Assembly: GCA_003551365.1 (NCBI GenBank) | Contig: PUMM01000147.1 | Location: 1-45,124 of the forward strand | DNA: 45,124 nucleotides | Source: Clostridia bacterium | GTDB lineage: Bacteria > Bacillota > Sulfobacillia > SLMV01 | Direction of reading: 5' to 3' | Shown: one piece after another, positions 37,732-45,124 of the stretch | Layout: every line of letters starts with the position of its first letter | Position numbering within the stretch: the first letter of the stretch is position 1 | The notes under the pieces: generated by a model | The model's database searches: none | The model's input: the letters and a program-made list of their open reading frames with translations, nothing else | Told to the model about the DNA's origin: nothing | Position numbers and translations under genes: made by a program

Positions 37732-37917
37732 ATGAATGCTCTGCACCTCTGGGTGCTGTTGTCGAAGGAGGAGCTGTCGGCAATTACCCTGCTTTCCTTT
37801 CTGCTTCTGACTGTCATCCTGCAGGACTCCGATCGGACTCGTTCCCTGGCGGAGCCGCTTGTGTTCGTGATTCTTGCGCTGCTGGTCGGCAGCCGGGAGG
37901 GTGGGGGAGATGGGTGA
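37732..37917 (+). CDS. Small putative membrane protein
   Basis: 61 aa, two hydrophobic segments; GGGAGG SD upstream of ATG. Confidence 0.4.
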   Translation: MNALHLWVLLSKEELSAITLLSFLLLTVILQDSDRTRSLAEPLVFVILALLVGSREGGGDG

Positions 37918-38001
37918 TCCTGCTGCCGGGCAATAGGTGGGGAAAGGGGGCAGTGGGAGGATGCTCTCCGTGTGGGTGGCGGATCGCGACGCAAGTCTCT
38001 G

Positions 38002-38670
38002 TCAGGTGACCCGACGGAACGTAAGAGTCTTCTCTCCGTCGCTGTAGATCAGCCGGACGCCCAGATGCTGTTGCAGCCATTGGAAAGTCCTCTCACTGTA
38101 GAAGACTATATGGGTCGGGTCACGGTGATACCACCACGGCAAAAATTCCTCCGCCCCCGGGTGTAGGTGGGTCATGATGGCGAGAATCCCGCCAGGGGCG
38201 AGCAGCGGCACCAGCTCCTGCAGCACTCCCCGCGGATCGCGCAGATGCTCAAGAACCTCAGTAGCGGTTATCACATCGTACTCGCATTGGACGTATGCGT
38301 CGTCGGGAAAGAAATACGGATCGTACAGATCGACAGTGAAGTCCTCCCTCTCCATGAGAAACCCGAGTACCGGCCCGGGTCCGCAGCCGAAGTCCAGAGC
38401 GCGGCCGCCCTGTCCCTTGAGGTGCGGCAGCACAGCCTCCTGCAGAAAACCCTGCAGCATATTGACGTACCCGTCGTTATCGAGGGTGTTGTCATGTTCG
38501 AGATACCGTGCGCGCTCCTGTTGAGGGGAAGGTATCGCTGATTTTTCGGCAAAGATCAGATCACAGTGCGGACAGTGTTGATATGGTGTCCCCGTATCCG
38601 GTGCCCGTCCCAGAGAGGAGGAGGTGCAGCGGCAGAGCGGACAGGTGTTTGCAGTACTGCAGTTCGACAT
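38002..38670 (-). CDS. Class I SAM-dependent methyltransferase with N-terminal Cys-rich (zinc ribbon-like) segment
   Basis: 222 aa; CPLCR...HCPHCDLIFA, ALDFGCGPGPVLGFL, DVITATEVLEHLRDP. Confidence 0.83.
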   Translation of the reverse strand: MSNCSTANTCPLCRCTSSSLGRAPDTGTPYQHCPHCDLIFAEKSAIPSPQQERARYLEHDNTLDNDGYVNMLQGFLQEAVLPHLKGQGGRALDFGCGPGPVLGFLMEREDFTVDLYDPYFFPDDAYVQCEYDVITATEVLEHLRDPRGVLQELVPLLAPGGILAIMTHLHPGAEEFLPWWYHRDPTHIVFYSERTFQWLQQHLGVRLIYSDGEKTLTFRRVT

Positions 38671-38794
38671 GTAGAGCCTCCATCGTATGCTCCCGATTGC
38701 CCGATATCGCCGGGCACTATTGTACAGCTATGGTTGCAAAACAGAAAGCAGGTGCAAAAGCGGTGGAGATCCGGGGGTAGGGGTGACAGATACG

Positions 38795-38839
38795 GGTGAT
38801 GTGGCGCCGGTCCCGCTCAGTGGCCTGCGCCACATCGCC
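38795..38839 (-). terminator. Hairpin GGTGATGTGGCGC / GCGCCACATCGCC, likely terminator of the small minus-strand gene
   Basis: 13-bp stem with one G.U pair; no clear T-tract. Confidence 0.45.
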
Positions 38840-38884
38840 TTCATTTCTGACCCGGCACGGTGGCCCGCGCCGGTTGGAGACCAA

Positions 38885-39067
38885 CTATCGTTCCGGTCGC
38901 ACGTCAACATTGTCTCTGGCGAACAGGTACCAGAGGTTGTACAGAAGAACCACTCCGCCCACCACTGCACTGTTCACCATCATGCTTCGCGCCTCCAGGA
39001 TGTTCATATAGGGAGCGAGAATTAACCACGCACCGGCAATGATGTGTACCACATGAAAGGTCGTCAC
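38885..39067 (-). CDS. Small SPW-repeat-like membrane protein
   Basis: 60 aa, GTG start preceded by AAAGGTGAT; VVHIIAGAWLILAPYM...MMVNSAVVGGVVLLYNLWYLFA. Confidence 0.55.
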   Translation of the reverse strand: MTTFHVVHIIAGAWLILAPYMNILEARSMMVNSAVVGGVVLLYNLWYLFARDNVDVRPER

Positions 39068-39175
39068 TGGGTATCACCTTTTCTATTAGTCATGAGGCTC
39101 ACTTTCCCTAGTAGAGATGCGCAGATGCCGCAACGATTATGCATTGCGGAAGCTCCGGGGGAACAATGCAGAGTA

Positions 39176-39204
39176 TTGACCATCACCGGTGCGTGGTGTA
39201 ACAT
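39176..39204 (+). promoter_or_regulatory. Sigma-70 promoter of tRNA-Ala
   Basis: TTGACC-N17-TAACAT, 16 nt before tRNA 5' end. Confidence 0.65.
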
Positions 39205-39219
39205 GATGGGTGCGCAGGC

Positions 39220-39292
39220 GGGCGTGTAGCTCAGCTGGGAGAGCGCCAGAATCGCACTCTGGAGGCCAGGGGTTCAAATCCCCTCACGTCCA
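39220..39292 (+). tRNA. tRNA-Ala (anticodon CGC)
   Basis: GGGCGTG/CACGTCC acceptor with G3:U70, D-arm GCTC/GAGC, anticodon arm CCAGA-ATCGCAC-TCTGG, T-arm AGGGG-TTCAAAT-CCCCT; CCA not encoded. Confidence 0.95.
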
Positions 39293-39295
39293 CAG

Positions 39296-39328
39296 CCCCG
39301 TACACTGTGAAGTGGACGGGGTATTTTT
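39296..39328 (+). terminator. Rho-independent terminator after tRNA-Ala
   Basis: CCCCGT...ACGGGG stem followed by TATTTTT. Confidence 0.7.
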
Positions 39329-39741
39329 GTGCTGTGCCCCGCCCGCCGGTCCTACGTGACAGGTCCTCCCGCCACCGTGCGGGGACCATCCACTCGCCCC
39401 ACGTGTGCTGGGCCAGTGCGTCTGAGTGATGGACAGCTGCGACATATCAGCTCGTCCTCATCCAGCGTAGGTGCGCGGGCCGGCCAGAAGCAGCCCCGCC
39501 GCATTCATCCAATGCACGGACTGCATATATATGCTGATCACGGGCTCAGCAGACGGACTACATCAGACCTGCAGGAAGATAGCGGTATTGCGGCCGATGT
39601 GCCGGTGGCCGATTGCGCGTGGCCGGGGTCATCTCCCGACTGATCGGGGCTCTGCACATGTGCCGGCCGCCCGTAGCGGCCGCGAGAGCCTCCTGCCGCA
39701 AACTGGGGCTCTGCGCCCACGGTCCACGCATCTCGCCCCTG

Positions 39742-40725
39742 TCATGAGTTTCCGTGCTCGCGCAGGATACGCTGGATGGAGAAGCGGCCCCGGCCAAACT
39801 CCTCGGTAAGCTCTTCTATGGCTTTCTTTTTGGTGTTCCCCTCCTGCATGATGCCCTCGAATCGTTGCAGAAGCTGCTGTATTTCCGACTCTGTCCACCG
39901 TTTTCCCTGATTGCGGGGTCGCCCCACCGTGGGACGACGAAGGGAATCACACAGGTATCCAGGTTCGACAGTGCGCAACAGATTGACACCGTGCGAGAAG
40001 ATCTCACTGGATACTTCAAAGCCCGTCGCATTGCGGTTGAGTCCAAGTGCAACGCGGGCGGTGGAGAAACCGCCCAGGAACAGATCGCACACCAGTTCAC
40101 CCTCATTGCTGCTGTACTGCATCATTTTGGTGAGCAGCTCGTCGGGGAGCTCATTCTTGTTCTTGCTGCGGCCAGGTTTGTACTCTCGGTCGATTATCCA
40201 GACATCCTCCCGGTCGCGATAGTTCAGCGACCCACCCTGGTCGTCCCGCTCCTGCAGCCCGTACCGGCATTCCAGGTTGAAGGTTCTGCGCCCCCCGGGC
40301 TTGGCGTAGTAGAGGATATGATAATGCGACGACACGTACTTACGGCTGGTGTAGACACCGAAATTATACTTCCAGATAATGTGATTGATCTCCTGCAGAT
40401 CCGTCTCGTGCAGGGCATTGAGGATATGTATCAGATTACTGTAGCCAGAGATAACGTACATCTGTCCGCCCGGACGGAGGATGCGCTCCGCCTCCCGGAT
40501 CCACTTTCTGCTGAAGCTGGGATAATCAGCCAGGGGGATTTCCACGTAGCCATCTACCACATGCAGTTCATTCCGATTGTAGTGACGGTGGAGGGCGTCG
40601 CCCTCTATGCCGTAGGGGGGATCCGTTATTATGAGATCCACCGATTCGTCAGCAAAGTGCGATCTTACTCCTTCTATGCAGTCCATGTTGTAAAAATTGC
40701 ATCCGTGTATCGTTGTAGCGACCAT
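39742..40725 (-). CDS. DNA methyltransferase (DPPY amino-methyltransferase) with C-terminal DNA-binding-like tail
   Basis: MVATTIHGCNFYNMDCIEGV, LIITDPPYG, CDLFLGGFSTARVALGLNRNATGFEVS; SD AGAGGAG before ATG at 40725. Confidence 0.9.
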   Translation of the reverse strand: MVATTIHGCNFYNMDCIEGVRSHFADESVDLIITDPPYGIEGDALHRHYNRNELHVVDGYVEIPLADYPSFSRKWIREAERILRPGGQMYVISGYSNLIHILNALHETDLQEINHIIWKYNFGVYTSRKYVSSHYHILYYAKPGGRRTFNLECRYGLQERDDQGGSLNYRDREDVWIIDREYKPGRSKNKNELPDELLTKMMQYSSNEGELVCDLFLGGFSTARVALGLNRNATGFEVSSEIFSHGVNLLRTVEPGYLCDSLRRPTVGRPRNQGKRWTESEIQQLLQRFEGIMQEGNTKKKAIEELTEEFGRGRFSIQRILREHGNS

Positions 40726-40758
40726 ATGAGCTCCTCTTCGCGGCAGGTTGTGCATCAA

Positions 40759-40777
40759 TGTACAGCATAAGTGTACA
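40759..40777. promoter_or_regulatory. Tandem palindromic TGTACA boxes upstream of the DNA methyltransferase
   Basis: TGTACA at 40759-40764 and 40772-40777. Confidence 0.4.
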
Positions 40778-41046
40778 GAATTGGGCGTGAGCCCCTCAAG
40801 TCTCATTTAGTAAACGAACCGCAGGAAACGGCAGGGGCGCTCGAATGTCAGTACCGGCAACTGGTGTCCCCCGGAAGTCTCCGATGTGCAAAACCATGAG
40901 ATACTGCAGTTTGCTGCTGTAGGCTTGAGTGGTTTTCCGGGCGGGGCTGGGTGACGTTTGCCCTTTTCCGTGTATACATGGCAGAATAGCTTTGATGTAA
41001 GAGCTGTGTTGGAGCGATATGGCTGAAAACAGGCCCGGCTGGGGGT

Positions 41047-42159
41047 GTGATGCCTATGACCATGAACCGCAGGCGGTTTGTCAGAAATGCCTCTCTGCTG
41101 GGGGGTGCCGGCCTCCTGGGTCTGGCCGGCGGCACCTTCCTGTGGCAGGGCTGTGCGCCTCCCGAGGAGGAGGAGCTGAATAGGGAAGAGGAAGTGTCCG
41201 ATGACTTGCCCGCCTACGCCCGTTTGCACGAGGAGGGCGAGCTCGAGAGGCGGGTGGAACAGGCCTTCGCAGTGATGGAGGAGTGTTATCTGTGTCCCAG
41301 AGAGTGCGGAGTGAACCGCCGTGAGGGAGAGACGGGATTCTGCCGCACTGCAGGACACCCGGTCGTCTTCAGTCGTCAACCACATTTCGGTGAGGAGCGA
41401 CCGCTGGTCGGGGCCAACGGATCCGGAACCATTTTCTTTTCCAACTGCAACCTGCGCTGCGTCTTCTGCCAGAACTATCCACTGGCCCACAAGGGTAGGG
41501 GGCGGGAAGCCACCGATGAGGAACTGGCGCAGATGATGATGGATCTGCAGGATCGCGGCTGTCACAACATCAACCTGGTGACGCCCACACATGTTATGCC
41601 CAACATCATATCTGCCGTGCACATTGCGAGACAGGAGGGACTGGAGCTCCCGCTGGTCTACAATACCAGCGGCTATGAGAACGCAGAGATGATCGAGATG
41701 CTGGACGGTGTAGTTGACATCTACCTGCCGGACATGAAATTCATGGATGGCGACAATGCCGAGCGCTACAATGACGCTGAGGCCCGTGACTATCCAGAGA
41801 AGGCTCAGCGGGCCCTGATAAAAATGCACCGCCAGGTGGGAGATCTGGTAACCGATGAGCGCGGCATAGCTGAGCGCGGGTTGATGGTGCGGCATCTGGT
41901 TATGCCCAACCGCGTGGCCGGCACCCGCGAGTTCGTCGATTGGGTGGCCGAGAATCTGTCCACCGACACCTATGTGAATATCATGGCGCAGTATCGGGTA
42001 GAGCATCGGGCCTACGACTTCGAGAAGATAGATCGGGCCATTCATCCCGAGGAATTCATCGAAGCCGTGGAGTGGGCAGAGGAAGCCGGACTCACCAATC
42101 TTGACGAGCGGTCCCTTGAACAGCTGGAACGAATGCGCAGGCAGGTGGGGGGCGGCTAA
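41047..42159 (+). CDS. Radical SAM protein (PflA/AmmeMemoRadiSam-like) with Tat signal and lipobox-like Cys
   Basis: NRRRFVRNASLLGGAGLLGLAGGTFLWQGC; CNLRCVFCQN (CxxxCxxC). Confidence 0.9.
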   Translation: MMPMTMNRRRFVRNASLLGGAGLLGLAGGTFLWQGCAPPEEEELNREEEVSDDLPAYARLHEEGELERRVEQAFAVMEECYLCPRECGVNRREGETGFCRTAGHPVVFSRQPHFGEERPLVGANGSGTIFFSNCNLRCVFCQNYPLAHKGRGREATDEELAQMMMDLQDRGCHNINLVTPTHVMPNIISAVHIARQEGLELPLVYNTSGYENAEMIEMLDGVVDIYLPDMKFMDGDNAERYNDAEARDYPEKAQRALIKMHRQVGDLVTDERGIAERGLMVRHLVMPNRVAGTREFVDWVAENLSTDTYVNIMAQYRVEHRAYDFEKIDRAIHPEEFIEAVEWAEEAGLTNLDERSLEQLERMRRQVGGG

Positions 42160-43356
42160 TCAACTCCACCTGCCCGGTATCTCCTCGCTGCAGTACGCGC
42201 AGCGGCCGTCCTCCATGTTCACTTCTTCAATGACAAAGCCGAGCCGGTCGATGATTTTCTCTCCGCAGGCAGGACAGAAAGTATTTTCTGCTTCGTGGTC
42301 ACTCACCCGGGATATATAGACGAACTTCAACCCGGCCTGTTGGGCAGTTTCGCGCGCCTCCTCGAGGGTGGAGACCGGTGTTCGGGGCACCTCGGACAGT
42401 TTGTAAAGCGGATAGAACCGGACGAAGTGCAGAGGGATGGCGGGGTCGAGTTCGTCGGCAATCCATGCGCACATCTCGCCCACTTCCTCCATGTCGTCGT
42501 TCTGACCGGGGATCAGAATGTTGGTGATCTCAATGTGCACACCACTGTCTTTCAGAAGCCGCAGGGTATCGAGGACGGGCTGCAGCTCTCCTCCCACTAT
42601 GTCCCGATAGAACTTCTCATTGAAGCTCTTCAGGTCTACGTTTACTGCATCAATTCGGTCCACCAGCTCCTTCACCGGTTCGGGCTGCACATACCCCGCC
42701 GTGTGCACGAGATTGAGCAGGCCGGCCTCACTGGCGAGAGAGGCAACCTCGGACATGTACTCGTAGAATATGACCGGTTCGCCGAATGCATAGCTGATCG
42801 ACTCCACACCGGATTCCTCTGCATGCTGCAATGCCTTCTCCGGCGGAACGTCGTGTGCGTACACTTTTTCCGGATACTCGAGAGCCATGTCCCACACCTC
42901 ACAGAACTTGCAATCCAGGTTGCATCCCGCTGTCGATATGGACAGTGCGCGAGTACCGGGCAGCACGTGGAAGAATGGCTTTCTCTCTATGGGATCTTCC
43001 TGTAAGAGGGCGGGATTGCCGTAGGCCAGCGTGTAGCCGACCCCCTCGCGGTTTTCGCGTACCCGGCAGGGCCCTCTTTCCCCGTCCTGCAATTCACACT
43101 GTCTCGGACACAGCTCGCAGCGTATCCCGCCGTCGTCCAGTTCCGTGAACCAGGGGGAACGTACCGGATTGGTGAATCCCTTTCTTTCCTCCAGCAGCGC
43201 CTCCCCGGGCCCGTCATCCGCCGGCTTCTCCGGTTCTTCGGTCCCGGGGGAGCAGCCCAGGACGTTGGCGATATAAAATAGACAGATCCCGGCTCCGCCG
43301 CTGCGCAAAAAACGTCGCCTGCTGAGCTTGCCCTCGTCTTTCCTGTCATCAGACAT
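42160..43356 (-). CDS. AmmeMemoRadiSam-type radical SAM protein with Tat signal and lipobox-like Cys
   Basis: LSRRRFLRSGGAGICLFYIANVLGC; CNLDCKFCEV; CELCPRQCELQDGERGPCRVREN; C-terminal CPACG/CAYC zinc ribbon. Confidence 0.92.
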   Translation of the reverse strand: MSDDRKDEGKLSRRRFLRSGGAGICLFYIANVLGCSPGTEEPEKPADDGPGEALLEERKGFTNPVRSPWFTELDDGGIRCELCPRQCELQDGERGPCRVRENREGVGYTLAYGNPALLQEDPIERKPFFHVLPGTRALSISTAGCNLDCKFCEVWDMALEYPEKVYAHDVPPEKALQHAEESGVESISYAFGEPVIFYEYMSEVASLASEAGLLNLVHTAGYVQPEPVKELVDRIDAVNVDLKSFNEKFYRDIVGGELQPVLDTLRLLKDSGVHIEITNILIPGQNDDMEEVGEMCAWIADELDPAIPLHFVRFYPLYKLSEVPRTPVSTLEEARETAQQAGLKFVYISRVSDHEAENTFCPACGEKIIDRLGFVIEEVNMEDGRCAYCSEEIPGRWS

Positions 43357-45124
43357 ATGGGTTTTCAGCCCCCCTTGCCATCAGGAGCACCGCGGCCGCC
43401 GTGAGACTGGCCCCCGCCGCCAACAGACAGCACGCGGTGATGCCGAAAATGGGTGCCACCACAGCACTGGCCGCAATTGCTCCCAGACATGCTCCAAACA
43501 GCTCCACTCCGTATGCTGTTCCCGTTGATCTCTCGGCGCGTCCGTGTAGAGAGGTGTAGCAGGCCACCGCCAGCGGAAAGTCGATCCCGTTCAGCATTCC
43601 TGCCACAAAGGTTAGCACGGAAAATAGCAGAAACACAATAAGAGGCAATCGCACGGCTGCCGCACCGGGCAGGCCGAACGCTATGGCCCCGGACAGGACA
43701 GCCATGAGTATCTGCACCTTTGCCAGATTATCGATGCTGGTCTTATCACTCACATAGCGATGAGCGAGGAAGGCGCCCAGGGACAGACCGCACATGAACA
43801 TTGCCGTCACCAGTCCCACCATCTCGTAGACGAAACCGTATATGCTCTGAAAGGAAAACAGCAGACCTATTTGCAGGCTCATAGTGGAAAGGCCGGTGGT
43901 GAAGACCGTAAGGAGCACTGCCAGCCTGGACAGTGGGCCAGCGCCGATTCCCTTTGCTCTGACACGCAGTAGCGCTGCGAGCAACAGGGGAAGGGCAGCC
44001 AGCGGCAGTATCCACCAGAACTGCACGTGCAGCAGCTGGTGCAGCGACGCCATGGGGTCGCCCCTGGTCAGATCCTCCCAGAGCATCAGGGTGTAGTAGT
44101 ATCCTATCGGTTTGAGGTCAGCATTGATGAAGTAGTGCTGTTCGACGGGTGGCAGCTCGGCCTCCATCTCCTTTTGCTCATCCAGAGCTTTCGGAAACGG
44201 AGGAACTGCGCCCGGTCCCCGCAGGTGGGCGGTCGGATCCCGCCCGTGCGAACGAACCACCCAGTTCACTCTCCTCAGTTGGGTTTCCTCCAACAGTGTG
44301 TGATAGCGGCCGGGGGAAAACTCCTCCGCATCCACTTCCCGCTGTCTGTAGCGGTCCTCCAGGGTTTTGGGATCCACGGATGTTTGCGCAGGTGCGTCAG
44401 TGGCGAAGTAGAACATGAACCGGTCCCCGGCCGGCAGCACTTCAGTGAATACGGTGTCCAGGGTGTGGTATATGGTGGCGTTGCGATTGGCTATAGCAGT
44501 TCCGCGCAGGTCTGGGGTGGAGGTCACTCCGGTCACGAACACACCGTCGGGCCGGAGAAGGTCTGCAGCCTCGCGGAAGAATTCCCGGGTGTAGTATCGG
44601 TTCATCTCGGCGGTGAACGGATCGGGGCGATCCACGATGATCATGTCGTATTCGTACGGTGCGGTCTTAACAAACAGGCGCCCGTCGGCATGAATCAGGT
44701 TGACTCGATCATCATCGAGAGCCTGTCGCGTGCGGGCGGAAACATAGGGGCGCGCTGCGTGTGTCAGGGTCTCGTCCAGCTCCACGTAGTCGATTTCTTC
44801 CACGTCGTGCTGCAGGATTCCGCTCAGGACGCCCCGCAATCCGCCACCTATCAGAAGTATTCGTTCCGGGCTATCGTGCTGAACCAGGGCGAGGTGGGCA
44901 AAATCGACTGCTTCCCCTTCTTCCAGCCCGGCAACTGCGGTCTCCGGCCCGGCCGTACTGAAGATCAGGTGACCACTCTGGTAGAAACTGTACTGATCCC
45001 TCCGTTGGGCAATAGAAATCGCCCCGTGTTCAGAATGATGCGTTTCGATGAGCTCATGCTGCGGGGCAAAGTGGCCCCACTGCAGGTGATAGGCCCAGTC
45101 ATCTACCGCTGACAGAAAGGGAGC
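43349..45124 (-). CDS. Membrane-fused spermidine-synthase-like protein, N-terminus truncated by window end
   Basis: Reverse frame stays open to window end (APFLSAVDDWAYHLQW...EHGAISIAQRRDQYSFYQSGH...ERILLIGGGLRGVLSGIL), SpeE-like core DYVELDETLTHAAR, DMIIVDRPDPFTAEMNRYYTREFF, then multi-TM C-terminus; 8-nt overlap with the radical SAM gene. Confidence 0.85.
   Translation of the reverse strand, partial: APFLSAVDDWAYHLQWGHFAPQHELIETHHSEHGAISIAQRRDQYSFYQSGHLIFSTAGPETAVAGLEEGEAVDFAHLALVQHDSPERILLIGGGLRGVLSGILQHDVEEIDYVELDETLTHAARPYVSARTRQALDDDRVNLIHADGRLFVKTAPYEYDMIIVDRPDPFTAEMNRYYTREFFREAADLLRPDGVFVTGVTSTPDLRGTAIANRNATIYHTLDTVFTEVLPAGDRFMFYFATDAPAQTSVDPKTLEDRYRQREVDAEEFSPGRYHTLLEETQLRRVNWVVRSHGRDPTAHLRGPGAVPPFPKALDEQKEMEAELPPVEQHYFINADLKPIGYYYTLMLWEDLTRGDPMASLHQLLHVQFWWILPLAALPLLLAALLRVRAKGIGAGPLSRLAVLLTVFTTGLSTMSLQIGLLFSFQSIYGFVYEMVGLVTAMFMCGLSLGAFLAHRYVSDKTSIDNLAKVQILMAVLSGAIAFGLPGAAAVRLPLIVFLLFSVLTFVAGMLNGIDFPLAVACYTSLHGRAERSTGTAYGVELFGACLGAIAASAVVAPIFGITACCLLAAGASLTAAAVLLMARGAENPYV

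Noticed and set aside
39754-40770. 338-aa plus-strand ORF
   Set aside because: Antisense to the DPPY DNA methyltransferase.
40807-42045. 412-aa minus-strand ORF
   Set aside because: Antisense to the plus-strand radical SAM gene, which has Tat and CxxxCxxC motifs.
44027-45112. 361-aa plus-strand ORF
   Set aside because: Antisense to the spermidine-synthase-like gene, whose frame stays open to the window end.

Overview
The window is dominated by a bacterial Wood-Ljungdahl (reductive acetyl-CoA) locus. A long, mostly co-directional block encodes CODH (acsA/cooS), acetyl-CoA synthase (acsB), corrinoid Fe-S protein large and small subunits (acsC, acsD), a CooC-type ATPase, a DUF166 protein, the methyltransferase AcsE, a RACo-type activator and a BioD-like/DRTGG protein. 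It continues into an electron-transfer block: two HdrA-like flavoproteins, MvhD, MetV, MetF, HdrC, a 1484-aa HdrA with a GltD-like insertion, a second MvhD, and three Flx/Asr-like subunits. Next come a MoaD/ThiS-like protein, YajC, a GntR regulator, korDABC, glutamate dehydrogenase, a DUF2512-like protein, an M14 peptidase, an acyl-CoA carboxylase carboxyltransferase, 5-formyl-THF cyclo-ligase, a GNAT protein, a SAM methyltransferase, tRNA-Ala(CGC) and an orphan DNA methyltransferase. The right end has two convergent, apparently Tat-exported lipoprotein-type radical SAM enzymes beside a membrane-fused spermidine-synthase-like protein (truncated by the window). A second CooC-like gene is truncated at the left edge. 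Most notable candidates: (i) the MetVF/multi-HdrA/Flx module with a giant HdrA-GltD fusion and no HdrB, and (ii) the secreted radical SAM pair with the SpeE-like membrane protein. I saw no CRISPR array, rRNA, transposase or prophage. The source is a strict-anaerobe-type bacterium, possibly Bacillota-like (DUF2512, KorDABC, GntR); taxonomy is not resolved from sequence alone.
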